From positions 1,052,001 through 1,116,000 of the forward strand of contig JBAIAA010000313.1 in assembly GCA_037893245.1 (NCBI GenBank): 64,000 bases of DNA, in the 5' to 3' direction. The position numbers were made by a program, and so were the translations under genes. Source of the DNA: Crossaster papposus. Lineage: Eukaryota; Echinodermata; Asteroidea; Velatida; Solasteridae. The notes under the pieces were generated by a model, which searched no databases, was not told the DNA's origin, and was given only the letters and a program-made list of their open reading frames with translations. Below, one piece after another: positions 23,801 through 32,512 of this stretch (position 1 is its first letter; every line of letters begins with the position of its first letter).

Positions 23801-26800
23801 ACAGGGTAATTAGTGCAAATTTTTTCTGCTAGTGCTTGCGCGGTTAGCGAAAAATGGTGACCATAAGCGCGGAATTCTGTGGTTAGTAGAGCCAAGAAAT
23901 TGGGCCCAGGTGGGAGTCTGTAACACGGTGTATGTTTGTATAAAATAAGCGGCCGTTGTACCAAGCTGTATTCAGTGCATGAGATGAAAAACATTGCAGT
24001 TTATGCACAAACCTATGGGAGTATGGGGGCCAGTCAAGCCTTAAAGCATTTTTCCCTTCAATTTATGTAAATGCATTAGAAAATAACAGTATGTGTGAGG
24101 AACCGGTCTACACTGCGTAATATTATAGACAAGGTTGTGGGGGTGGGGGGGGGGGGGCATCCTTTTAGTAAATTCATTTTTAACAAAATAAAAAGTTAGC
24201 TCAAAATGTTCTTAAGGCGATGTTTCACCCTCCAGAGGCCATATTTTAGCTTCTAAATGTTATTATTACCATTCATGTTTACAAAACAGGGGGGGGCACA
24301 AGCGCTACTAGCCTTTACTCAACAAGATCGAGTCGAATCTTCTGATGAAGAAATCAAGACGAGAGGAGTCATTTGCCTGCAGTGAGTCGAGCCGAGTCAC
24401 CACAAAACTTGTGACTCGAGTCTGACTTTAGTCAAGCCATCGACTCGAGTCATAACAACTCTGCATCATTCCCATCTCAATTTGCTCCTTATAGTATAAA
24501 CTGAGCTCATCGTCACTGCATCCACCAATTATTGTTTCCACAGATCTAGGCCTCATATTCAAGCACAAATTGTTAATGTAAAAGCTAGTAGACTGGGCCC
24601 ACTTCACCAGTGCTAAGATCAAGCTTAGGAAGAGTAACTTATCCTAACGTGAAATAGATCCAATGCAAGCATTAGAATCAGGCACTCTTCTTAAGATTGA
24701 TCTTAACGTTGATGAAATCGGCCGCAGTTGCTGGTATGTACCACTGCATTGAATGAAAATCTAGACACTGGATAGCTTTCAGGTCCGGCGTAGGCATCGA
24801 AATGTTTGCAGCCAGCGTTGGCCAGGACATAGCGGGAGTCGCTTCCTTGCAACCCAGTCACAAAAGCTCTGGCCAGCTCCCCGGTCAGAAAGGGATCCTC
24901 ACCGTACGTCTCCTGTTGAAACAAATTCACCCACGAGATGGATCTCTCAATTTAGAAGAACACAAGAAGGCGTTAAATGTGACCTGTCATCACAAAATGA
25001 GAGTAAAGTCACACAATGTGATTCGGAGATATGGCCATCCAAAGTCAAAATATGAAGGGGTGGTCAATTTTGAGATTTTGCGTAATTTGGAAAGCCCAAG
25101 TCCTCCTCTACATATTACAATTTTTTGGGGTGCAATCAGATGATCAAAAACCTCTTAAATTACGTGATTTTGAGTAGTGTTTGCGTAGTTTGTGTTTGGA
25201 TAAAGTCCATCAGTGGTCTAATTAACACGGTAATTAAATATGCAAATTAGGTCCTTGTAACTGTCCCACGTTTTCGAAATGTTGATATTATGTTGATTAT
25301 ACAATAGTTTGTATGTGTGGGAAGTTTCAAGAAGAAATAATGATTAGAACATAGCCGTTGCTATGCTCAACAAAACCTTACTTGTCCTGTTTAGCAATCT
25401 TGTGTGTGTTTTGTTTAGGATGTTTATAAGTAAGTTTTCTCACAAACACGTTTTGTGAAACCCGTGACTTTCTGGAGCGATGTAAAATGTAATTATCGCA
25501 AAACCCTTAAGTGTTATATACCATTGGAAAGCTCTCTTTCTGAAGAAATTGAAAGTACCAATATCTCAATTTTCAATTTTCCGACTTTACTCTCATATTG
25601 TGGTGACAGGTCACATATGTCTTCAACAAAAATAGACACCGAGAATAAAATACTCATTACTCAAAAAGCACATTGTTTATTGAGGAGCAGTAATCACTAT
25701 CGGTTGCGTCATCCCGTTCTCTTTCATTTAACCCTAACCCCCTAGGCCTTACTTTGGGCTAAAGAACTGTGTACTACAGAATACTACTTAGTATTTTGTA
25801 GCACTGGGTCTCTCAGTGACTGATGATTGGGTGTGTACTGACAGAGTACAGATACTGCCAACTACAAAATACTAATAGTGGCAATACAGGTCAGTAATAC
25901 TTACCTGGCAAAAAATGCAGTAGTCCAGCCTTGACCCATTGCTGTGTCCCAAGTGACAATTTTTGCTGTAGAGTTTAGAACACCTTACATGGTATACATG
26001 GGCCATGCACACTCAGCAAGCAGAGGGACCCAATGCTAAAAAGTACTACGAGTGCAATAAGGGGTACCAAAAGTGAGAGTACTGCATACTACTTTTTACT
26101 ACTAGTAGTAACAAGTAGCATTAGGTAGGGTTAGGGTTAAACTAAAAGTGTTGGGTTTTTTTCAATTTTTTGTGACAGAGAATAGATTGAATAATAAATA
26201 AAAAACAATTGGGTAAATTAAGTATTGAAATACGTTTTTTAGAGACTTTTTTTTCTGCGCCTGCACAGCCAGAAATCTGAAAAGCGCGAGGTGAAATCTC
26301 CGTCTGTATGTAAACATATGACGTCATTCTGGGAGACGGTGGCACTGCATACATATGTACGCAGTGCCACCGTCTCCCAGAAGGACGTCACATGTTTACA
26401 TACAGACTTTTAAGATTTCTGGCTGTGCAGGCGCAGAAAGAAAATACCTCTAAAAAAACATATTTCTTACCTAATTTACCCAATTTGTTTTTGTATTTAT
26501 TATTTAATCTACAGGGTACGTGTCTCTAAAAAAAGTATACCCATTTTAAAATTGGTATTATTGCAAAAGTACTGAATATTTCAGAAAAAGACAAATGTCT
26601 GTGGAAAGGGTAGAATGTACTCTGTCCAATAGTATAAGGTATATTATGTCATTGTCATGGATGACTGAACAAACATGACATTTATGAAAGGTACTGAAAT
26701 CAGCACTGTGACAAGTTGGTTTTACTTGAGTGACGAAGCTCCGGCAGGTGTTTTTAAGGACAAATTATTTTGCTGTTTGAGGTTGAACAAATTGGAAAAA

Positions 26801-29800
26801 TTATGACAGGGTCCCTTTCCTGACAAATGCAAGGTGGTGGTCACCATTCCTGTTAATGCATAGCTGGCATCTTGGTCTCATGCCTGACTTATCGTCCCAA
26901 ATTGTCACAGTGCTGATTTCAGTACCTCTTATAACTGTCTTGTTAGTTCAGTCATCCATGGCAATGACACATTGAACCTTATACCATTGGACAGAGGGCA
27001 TTCTACCCTTTTCACAGACATTTGCCTTTTTCCGAAATGTTCAGTAATTTTGCAATAATATGAATTTGAAAATGGGTATACTTTTTTTAGAGACACCCTG
27101 TATACTCTGCCACAAAAACAAAACAAATTGAAAAACAACCAAACCTTTTAGTTCTCCTTTAACCCCAAGTAAATCTAGTTTATTGTCATGGTTGACTGAA
27201 CAACAATGATTTGACTGGATGGCATTAAAAATGACTTTGCACCAGATTAGAACCCATCTTATCTGCACGGTGTCCATCATGTTTAAAAAGAAAAAGGCCA
27301 GTAAATTCCAAATAAAACATCCTTAGATATTCAAGCTTACACTTACTGCTGACATAGTTGTAAGCTTACCCCTGTCACAACCTGTTGGTAGTTACTATTA
27401 TTTATTGAGATTAATACTTTCCGAGTAATAAGCTTTTAAATCTCGGTTTCCTCTTTTTTTAAAGACACACTGTGTATGAAAGACGACAGTGCTTAATTAT
27501 TTTATAGAGTTGCTTATCATAACAAAATATTTGCTTAGCATGAAAATAGAATCTAAAGATAATTATCACAATTTAGTGAATTAAGCATTAAACAAAAAAT
27601 GTATTTAGCCTTACCTGGTTGCGGCCCCATAGCGGGTGTCTCATGATGTTGATGACCGGACTAAAACAGCTCAGTCCCCCATGGTCTCGGTAGATGCCAT
27701 GCTGGGTCAAGTTGTTGTACTTGGCTCGAACTTCCTGTCCCGTTGCCTGGGCAACGTCGTAAATCAGTTGCGTACTAAACAGTCCAAAAAACAAACAAAA
27801 AGATCATAGTATACAAATATTAACGGCTTAGAGTGCTGTCCTCCCCCCTCAATCCTCCCCCCTCAAACCACCTCCCCCCTCAAACCACCTCCCCCCTCAA
27901 ACCACCTCCCCCCTCAAACCACCTCCCCCTTCAAACCACCTCCCCCCTCAAACCACCTTCCCCCTCCCCCCTCAAACCACCTCCCCCCTCAAACCACCTC
28001 CCCCTTCAAACCACCTCCCCCCTCAAACCACCTCCCCCTCAAACCACCTCCCCCCTCAAACCACCTCCCCCCTCAAACCACCTCCCCCCTCAAACCACCT
28101 CCCCCCTCAAACCACCTCCCCCCTCAAACCACCTCCCCCCTCAAACCACCTCCCCCCTCAAACCACCTCCCCCTAAACCACCTCTCCCCTCAAACCACCT
28201 CCCCCCTCAAACCACCTCCCCCCTCAAACCACCTCCCCCCTCAAACCACCTCCCCCTTCAAACCACCTCCCCCCTCAAACCACCTCCCCCCTCAAACCAC
28301 CTCCCCCCTCAAACCACCTCCCCCTTCAAACCACCTCCCCCCTCAAACCACCTCCCCCTCAAACCACCTCCCCCCTCAAACCACCTCCCCCCTCAAACCA
28401 CCTCCCCCTTCAAACCACCTCCCCCCTCAAACCACCTCCCCCCTCAAACCACCTCCCCCCTCAAACCACCTCCTCCCTCAAACCACGTACCTCCCTCAAA
28501 CCACGTACCTCCCCCCTCAAACCACCTCCCCCCTCAAACCACCTCCCCCCTCAAACCACCTCCCCCCTCAAACCACCTCCCCCCTCAAACCACCTCCCCC
28601 TTCAAACCACCTCCCCCCTCAAACCACCTTCCCCCTCAAACCACCTCCCCCCTCAAACCACCTCCCCCCTCAAACCACCTCCCCCCTCAAACCACCTCCC
28701 CCCTCAAACCACCTCCCCCCTCAAACCACCTCCCCCCTCAAACCACCTCCCCCCTCAAACCACCTCCCCCCTCAAACCACCTCCCCCCTCAAACCACCTC
28801 CTCCCTCAAACCACCTCCTCCCTCAAACCACGTACCTCCCCCCTCAAACCACCTCCCCCCTCAAACCACCTCCCCCCTCAAACCACCTCCCCCCTCAAAC
28901 CACCTCCCGCTCAAACCACCTCCCCCTCAAACCACCTCCCCCCTCAAACCACCTCCCCCCTCAAACCACCTCCCCCTTCAAACCACCTCCCCCCTCAAAC
29001 CACCTCCCCCCTCAAACCACCTCCCCCCTCAAACCACCTCCCCCTTCAAACCACCTCCCCCCTCAAACCACCTCCCCCTCAAACCACCTCCCCCCTCAAA
29101 CCACCTCCCCCTTCAAACCACCTCCCCCCTCAAACCACCTCCCCCCTCAAACCACCTCCCCCCTCAAACCACCTCCTCCCTCAAACCACGTACCTCCCTC
29201 AAACCACGTACCTCCCCCCTCAAACCACCTCCCCCCTCAAACCACCTCCCCCCTCAAACCACCTCCCCCCTCAAACCACCTCCCCCCTCAAACCACCTCC
29301 CCCCTCAAACCACCTCCCCCTTCAAACCACCTTCCCCCTCAAACCACCTTCCCCCTCAAACCACCTCCCCCCTCAAACCACCTCCCCCCTCAAACCACCT
29401 CCCCCCTCAAACCACCTCCCCCCTCAAACCACCTCCCCCCTCAAACCACCTCCCCCCTCAAACCACCTCCCCCCTCAAACCACCTCCCCCCTCAAACCAC
29501 CTCCTCCCTCAAACCACCTCCTCCCTCAAACCACGTACCTCCCCCCTCAAACCACCTCCCCCCTCAAACCACCTCCCCCCTCAAACCACCTCCCGCTCAA
29601 ACCACCTCCCCCTCAAACCACCTCCCCCCTCAAACCACCTCCCCCCTCAAACCACCTCCCCCCTCAAACCACCTCCCCCCTCAAACCACCTCCCCCCTCA
29701 AACCACCTCCCCCTCAAACCACCTCCCCCTCAAACCACCTCCCCCCTCAAACCACCTCCCCCCTCAAACCACCTCCCCCCTCAAACCACCTCCCCCCTCA

Positions 29801-31729
29801 AACCACCTCCCCCCTCAAACCACCTCCCCCCTCAAACCACCTCCCCCCTCAAACCACCTCCCCCCTCAAACCACCTCCCCCCTCAAACCACCTCCCGCTC
29901 AAACCACCTCCCCCCTCAAACCACCTCCCCCCTCAAACCACCTCCCCCCTCAAACCACCTCCCCCCTCAAACCACCTCCCCCCTCAAACCACCTCCCCCC
30001 TCAAACCACCTCCCCCCTCAAACCACCTCCCCCCTCAAACCACCTCCCCCCTCAAACCACCTCCCCCTCAAACCACCTCCCCCTCAAACCACCTCCCCCT
30101 CAAACCACCTCCCCCCTCAAACCACCTCCCCCCTCAAACCACGTACCTCCCCCCTCAAACCTAATTTTGGGGTGCAATCAGATGATCGAAAACCTCTTAA
30201 ATTACATGATTTTGAGTAGTGTTTGCATAGTTAGTGTTTGGATTAAAGTCCACCAGTGGTCTAATTAACACGGTAATTAAATATGCAAATTAGCTCTTTG
30301 TAACTATCCCACGTTTTCGAAATTTTGATATTATGTTGATTATACAACGGTGTGTATGTGTGGAAAGTTTCAAGAAGAAATAATGATTAGAACATAGCAG
30401 TTGCTATGCTCAACCGAACCTTACTTGTCCTGTTTGGCAATCTTTTGTGTGTTTTCTTTAGGATACAAGTAAGTTTTCTCACAAACACTTTTTGTGAAAC
30501 CCGTGACTTTCTGGAGCGCTGTAAAATGTATTTATCGCAAAACCCCCAAGTGTTATATACCATTGGAAAGCTCTCTTTCTCAAGAAATTGAAAATACCAA
30601 TATCTCAATTTTCAATTTTCAATTTTCCGACTTTACTCTCATAATGTGGTGACAGGTCACATATATCGGCACCGGCGCAAGTCATATTGCAAATATTTTT
30701 CGGCAAGGTTGAACCAGAGTCTTATTATCCGCTTTACTCAAGTCGATCGAGTCAGTCTGATGAGGGACTAGAGTCGAGTCGAGTCATTTTGATGAGGCAC
30801 CCGAGTCATTCTGATGAGTTTTCCCAAGTTTCCCAATTACTGAGAAGCAAATTCAATGTAAACAAATAGAAATAATCAAACTTTTGGGTTCTAAGAACCG
30901 ATTGCATGTTTCTGAAGCACAAACGCAGGAACCAGAATATAGCTGGACTTCCCGCTTTTGGGAGCATAAAATTGCCTTAATTCAGCCCAAGACAAAGACG
31001 AAGGCAGGGATTTGAAGAGCACTAATAAAAGGACTGGCTGTTGACTGATGGAACGTATGACTGACTTGCTTGGTTGAGACGGAAACAAAAGACTGACACT
31101 CAGTTCAGACAGGCGTTCCACAGTCGCTCCTGAGTCGCTCTAACAACTCCAGCAGTCGATCGTTCGCCGTCTGGCGGGCCTTGTCGCCCTTATTTGTTTA
31201 AGACGTCGGAATCATTTCACTCATTTGGTTTGGCGCGACTGTGGAACGCCTGTCTGAACCGAGCGTCAGTTACTCATACTCATTGACCCGGCCCCAGTCC
31301 CGACTCAATTAATATACCCTGAACCGAGTGTCCGAGTCTTTAGTGTCCACTTCAATTAGGCGAGTCAGTTCTATAATTCCAATACTTCTACCTGAATGTT
31401 GCAGCTAGACCCAGGGCCTGCGGGTAGGACGTGGCATTTCCAGCCCCAACGTCGCCACGCAAGCACTCCGTGTCCCAGTCATACGGCCGGATGCCCAACC
31501 GTTGGATTGGCGGGGCCGGCCCGTTTGGGAAGCTTCCACCCCGGGCCATCTGTAAGGTCATGTCATCCAGGGTCAAGCGAGACATGAGGTCATCCAGTCG
31601 CTCATCCCACGACAGCGAATCGTTCATGAACGGGAAATACCCGGTGGACACCTCCAGGGCTGATGACAGGGTACCGACTACGACTAGTAGCAATGGTAGC
31701 ACAAACACGATCATGGTGGAATATTTCAT
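11538..31729 (-). CDS. Secreted glycoside hydrolase family 3 protein, beta-xylosidase type (ten exons)
   Basis: The coding exons are 31392-31729, 27615-27774, 24742-24912, 23407-23498, 21734-22205, 20048-20270, 19160-19249, 15514-15725, 12915-13118 and 11538-11858. They total 2283 bases, 760 codons plus stop, with every junction in phase and GT/AG borders. Layout: signal peptide (about 1-24); GH3 N-terminal barrel with KHF at 202-204, R217 and the nucleophile Asp at D284 in GYVVTDE; GH3 C-terminal domain with IESEGKDR at 489-496; and a fibronectin-III-like C-terminal domain. Length and order match plant-type beta-xylosidases. The expected reaction is exo-hydrolysis of beta-linked xylose or arabinose residues outside the cell; substrate is not proven by sequence. 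The first in-frame ATG is at 31729. Introns are full of transposons, and intron 1 holds a 2.3-kb satellite. Confidence 0.92.
11980..12262. repeat. Foldback element with TTTCAGACAT arms
   Basis: Left-arm motifs (TTTCAGACATTACGATTAGA, AAGCTTCCTA, GGTAATCACCAATTACAT) recur inverted on the right. It lies in GH3 intron 9. No target duplication was resolved. Confidence 0.6.
12300..12790 (-). repeat. Uninterrupted copy of the LINE target repeat
   Basis: Inverted relative of 7010-7204 joined to 10322-10480. It contains one AACCCTAG at the position where the LINE entered the other copy. A segment of about 120 bp (TTTCAACCCAGGAAAATAAT onward) is tandemly duplicated inside it at about 12538 and 12658. 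Confidence 0.85.
12915..13118 (-). CDS. GH3 gene exon 9
   Basis: Encodes residues 587-654, starting VPPMTNYSMVNRTYRYF with the conserved LYQFGYGLSYTKF segment that ends the GH3 C-terminal domain and leads into the Fn3-like domain. Both borders are phase 0: acceptor TTTGCAG, donor GTAGGT. Confidence 0.92.
13179..13602. mobile_element. TGTGACCTGTCATCAC foldback MITE
   Basis: The ends TGTGACCTGTCATCACAAAA and its inverse are flanked by CATA/TATG. The body contains two facing TTGAGATAT-type arms. Relatives are at 24979, 30161 (half) and 49105. The 49105 copy shows a TATA target duplication. It lies in GH3 intron 8. Confidence 0.9.
13861..13930 (-). repeat. SINE 3' fragment
   Basis: ATT-microsatellite plus inverted GCGCTTTCCATTGTATCAAC, matching the 3' end of the tRNA-derived SINE family seen at 11150. 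Confidence 0.6.
13971..14232. mobile_element. Foldback MITE, CAGGGGCCAATTTCAT family
   Basis: The ends CAGGGACCAATTTCACGGAG and the inverse GAAATTGGCCCCTG are present. The internal GCTAAGCAAA arms pair. Confidence 0.85.
14565..15441. mobile_element. TGTGACCTGCTCCAGG MITE, split by a second MITE
   Basis: The left end TGTGACCTGCTCCAGGAAAA pairs with the right-end CCTTTTCCTGGAGCGGG. The right terminus is degraded (GGTATTATGTG). A different element with related termini is inserted at 14915-15357. Empty-site relatives are at 50483 and 54054. Confidence 0.85.
14915..15357. mobile_element. TGTGACCCGCTCCATC MITE nested in another MITE
   Basis: Flanked by TATA on both sides (14911-14914 and 15358-15361). 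At the homologous position of the 50483 copy the sequence runs straight through (GCTTATATCCTGGAC), so this is a genuine insertion with a 4-bp TATA duplication. A relative lies at 19568-20012. Confidence 0.88.
15514..15725 (-). CDS. GH3 gene exon 8
   Basis: Encodes about residues 516-586: the end of AGGKPVVLLLFTAGPFDISW and then PAVPVIVQCFLPAQATG, NPAGRLPYTWP. This is the conserved C-terminal sugar-binding domain core. The acceptor is CCACAG and the donor GTATCT. Confidence 0.92.
15823..18015. mobile_element. GC-rich foldback element with ACCCCAGTCACAATT ends
   Basis: The left end ACCCCAGTCACAATTGG and the right end AATTGTGACTGGGGT are inverted, and TAAT flanks both sides (15819-15822, 18016-18019). 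The interior is unusually GC-rich and built of GGCCGG and CGATGCC motifs with partly facing arms (GGCATCGG, GCCGATGCC). It has no transposase frame; open frames here reflect base composition. Two related foldbacks sit inside it at 16466-17622. Confidence 0.8.
16466..17622. mobile_element. Two interlocked TTAATGGCCCTGTCACACC foldbacks
   Basis: TTAA is at both edges (16466-16469 and 17619-17622). The arm from 16466 pairs with the inverse ending at 17322. The arm from 16792 pairs with the inverse ending at 17622, giving the order A-B-A'-B'. All four arms carry irregular repeats of CACGCTGGCAAACGCT-like sequence. No protein domain is present. Confidence 0.75.
18203..18386. mobile_element. TTAA MITE (CCAGTTCGCGCC family), left-truncated
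   Basis: Starts inside the element (GGATGATGCATAAACACGCC) and ends with CCCGGCGCGAACTGTTTAA. Confidence 0.8.
18751..19134. mobile_element. TTAAAGGTAGGATAC MITE copy
   Basis: The left end CAAGGTAGGATGCACCATTG, internal TATTTTATAGTAAATATCG and right end TATCCCACCTTTAA are recognisable. The right TTAA lies about 25 bases from GH3 exon 7. Confidence 0.85.
19160..19249 (-). CDS. GH3 gene exon 7
   Basis: A 90-base exon encoding GTSIESEGKDRINLALPGHQ and LQLLQDTVKQ (about residues 486-515). The I-E-x-E-G-x-D-R motif is conserved in GH3 beta-xylosidases and contributes to the active-site region. The acceptor is ACTTGCAG and the donor GTGAGT. It is too short to show up as an obvious reading frame. 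Confidence 0.9.
19568..20012. mobile_element. TGTGACTCGCTCCATC MITE copy
   Basis: The same family as the nested element at 14915. The ends TGTGACTCGCTCCATCGTAA and its inverse lie within CATA/TATG flanks. It lies in GH3 intron 6, 36 bases from exon 6. Confidence 0.88.
20048..20270 (-). CDS. GH3 gene exon 6
   Basis: Encodes residues 412-485: VVGPFGNDSKQLFGDYAPN at the start of the GH3 C-terminal domain, then CDNPECAGYNQ and ADFVVVCLGS. The phase-0 acceptor is CGACGTAG, with a poor pyrimidine tract, and the donor is GTATGA. Confidence 0.9.
20540..21665. repeat. GACTTGACTTG-rich element split by a MITE
   Basis: Tandem GACTTGACTTG motifs occur at 20540-20655 and again at 21590-21660, on either side of the TA-flanked element at 20861-21448. 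The right end (GATTACAACTCTGC) resembles the end at about 24455, suggesting one broken element. Confidence 0.5.
20861..21448. mobile_element. CAGGGTGTCTC foldback element, TA-flanked
   Basis: Inverted ends CAGGGTGTCTCTAAAAAAAG are flanked by TA (20859-20860, 21449-21450), and the internal arms pair. About 590 bp, mariner-type by its TA target. An inverted second copy lies at 26512-27100. Confidence 0.88.
21734..22205 (-). CDS. GH3 gene exon 5 (catalytic nucleophile)
   Basis: Encodes residues 254-411. Begins (S)INGVPACANTRFLRDIL and contains FGFKGYVVTDE with the predicted nucleophile D284, then HHYTNS and VKAGANLEL. It ends in VLLKNEGVLPLKSVGKLA. Acceptor TATATAG, donor GTAAAA, phase 0. Confidence 0.93.
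22243..22866. mobile_element. TTAAAGGTAGGATAC-family MITE split by a TTAA MITE
   Basis: Fragments at 22243-22345 (TATTTTATAGTAAATATTG) and about 22803-22866 (TTTGCAAATGGTGTATACTG) flank the CCAGTTCGCGCC element. GH3 intron 4. Confidence 0.6.
22489..22731. mobile_element. TTAA foldback MITE (CCAGTTCGCGCC family)
   Basis: TTAA on both sides, left end TTAACCAGTTCGCGCCGGG, right end CCGGCGCGGACTGGTTAA. A full-length copy of 243 bp. Confidence 0.92.
23040..23231. mobile_element. TTAA MITE (CCAGTTCGCGCC family), left-truncated
   Basis: Begins at GATGAAGCATAAACACGCC and ends with a decayed right end and TTAA. It carries an internal duplication of GAGCAAGGCCGGAAATG. Confidence 0.8.
23407..23498 (-). 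CDS. GH3 gene exon 4
   Basis: A 92-base exon encoding VSDRDLFMTFLPQFHECIK and AGSYSIMCSYN (residues 224-253). This SDRDL...TFLPQF...CSYN block is a signature of the beta-xylosidase branch of GH3. Acceptor CCTCAG, donor GTATAT. Confidence 0.92.
23646..23910. mobile_element. Diverged foldback, CTGGGCCCAATTTCTTGGC ends
   Basis: The ends CTGGGCCCAATTTCTTGGCTC and its inverse are intact. The interior differs from the GCTAAGCAC family but has the same plan. Confidence 0.7.
24145..24157 (+). repeat. Poly(G) run
   Basis: A 13-base G run inside a broader G-rich patch in GH3 intron 3. Confidence 0.9.
24742..24912 (-). CDS. GH3 gene exon 3
   Basis: Encodes residues 167-223: ETYGEDPFLTGELARAFVTG, then CKHFDAYAGPE with the substrate-binding KH pair (202-203), and PVSRFSFNAV. 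Acceptor TTCAACAG. The donor is GTACAT, which is weak; an alternative GTGGTA donor three bases earlier would drop one Val. Confidence 0.92.
24979..25616. mobile_element. TGTGACCTGTCATCAC foldback MITE, longer variant
   Basis: Ends TGTGACCTGTCATCACAAAA and ATTGTGGTGACAGGTCACA. The internal part is shared with 30161-30660, including TTTTTGGGGTGCAATCAGATG. GH3 intron 2. Confidence 0.88.
26183..26511. repeat. Large palindrome, arms about 155 bp
   Basis: The arms pair from AGATTGAATAATAAATA at the left to the inverse at 26511, centred near 26350 on a CATACATATGTACG region. The inner arms (GTGCCACCGTCTCCCAGAA) are near-perfect. The left arm has about 20 extra bases. It abuts the TA-flanked element at 26512. 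Confidence 0.88.
26512..27100. mobile_element. CAGGGTGTCTC foldback element, inverted second copy
   Basis: Same family as 20861-21448 but in the opposite orientation. The right end ACTTTTTTTAGAGACACCCTG is followed by TA; the left end is CAGGGTACGTGTCTC, with a 3-base insertion. GH3 intron 2. Confidence 0.88.
27615..27774 (-). CDS. GH3 gene exon 2
   Basis: Encodes residues 113-166: STQLIYDVAQATGQEVRAKY, NNLTQHGIYRDHGGLSCF, SPVINIMRHPLWGRNQ. The SPVINIxRxPLWGR block is a beta-xylosidase signature. Acceptor ACTGTTTAG, donor GTAAGG. Confidence 0.93.
27835..30160. repeat. Satellite of 17-bp CTCCCCCCTCAAACCAC units
   Basis: Over 130 units, mostly 17 bp with 16-bp and CTCCTCCCT variants. Rare ACGTAC-bearing units occur near 28486, 28503, 28831, 29189, 29206, 29534 and 30141. 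The marker pattern at 28486/28503/28831 recurs about 700 bases later, so a block of this size was duplicated. Because 17 is not a multiple of three the array reads open in frame as an 811-residue Pro-rich artefact. GH3 intron 1. Confidence 0.95.
30161..30663. mobile_element. Right part of a TGTGACC MITE abutting the satellite
   Basis: Matches 25120-25616 (TTTTGGGGTGCAATCAGATG through GACAGGTCACATAT). The left part is missing and the satellite begins exactly where it should be. Confidence 0.88.
31098..31262. repeat. Foldback with CAGACAGGCGTTCCACAGTCG arms
   Basis: The arm CTCAGTTCAGACAGGCGTTC is inverted as GAACGCCTGTCTGAACCGAG. It lies about 130 bases beyond exon 1 inside GH3 intron 1. Confidence 0.75.
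31392..31729 (-). CDS. GH3 gene exon 1 (signal peptide, start codon)
   Basis: Encodes residues 1-112 plus two bases. The ATG at 31729 starts MKYSTMIVFVLPLLLVVVG, a signal peptide. The mature part begins near LEVSTGYFPFMND and contains the GH3 N-terminal landmarks RLTLDDMTLQM, QRLGIRPYDWDTECLRG and SYPQALGLAATF. An upstream in-frame TTG is not used as start. Donor CAG|GTAGAA. Confidence 0.92.
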
Positions 31730-31923
31730 CAGCTGCAAGTTCTAAACCAAATTCTGAAAGACCACAGCACCTTCGAAGAAGAGTGAACAAAATATGCAAT
31801 AATGATTTTACTGAAAAAATTTCGGCATAATAATTATAAAAGGTCTTTTGCATAAGGCTGTACTGTACAGCTCTATGATTTGACTACAAAACCTCAAAAC
31901 ATATTTTAAAAGTGAAAACAAAC

Positions 31924-32075
31924 TTAAAGGTAGGATACTATTTGCAGATATCCAAAAATTTGACTACGGTACTAAATTATTAAGAAATATTTTATTTATT
32001 TGAAAGTAAATAATGATTGTAGGCATCCGGCAAAAAGATTGCGCTAGATATCCTGTAATTGTTCTAAACAAATTA
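31924..32075. mobile_element. TTAAAGGTAGGATAC MITE, partial
   Basis: The left end TTAAAGGTAGGATACTATT is present, with internal TATCCTGTAATTGTTC. The right half is replaced by an A-rich tract. Confidence 0.7.
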
Positions 32076-32512
32076 ATTTTTTTTCAAAGAAAAAAAAAAG
32101 GAAAAAAAAGAAGGCGGTCTTAAAAAAGGAAGCGGGCGGGGACGCTAAACATTATTATTTATTTATTAATAAATGCCAAAAAAGAAAAAAACAACCAAAC
32201 ATACAAACACACTCACAGATAAAAACGCCCCCTTTATATAAACTGGCACAATTGCAGAATACCCCACCACTTCGTATTCGTGATCGTGGCCGCTTCGTAC
32301 GTAGGGTGTTTTTTGAAAGGGTAATAAAATCGGCGTTTATGCTTACTACTAGTAGTAGTACTGTAGTACTGAATTTGTGGCTTGGTATCTGAAACTGAAA
32401 GAGTCAGGTCACTCAAAATTCAATAGCTTTCCGAATATTTTGTTGGATGTGAAAGAACCTGCGATTAATCCCAGCACTAGCACGCATATCCTTACCATTC
32501 ACAGCTAGCATG

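Noticed and set aside
27833-30268. 811-residue Pro-rich open frame
   Set aside because: It is the frame read through a 17-bp satellite that lacks stops. It has no signal, domain or independent coding evidence and lies in an intron of the opposite-strand gene.
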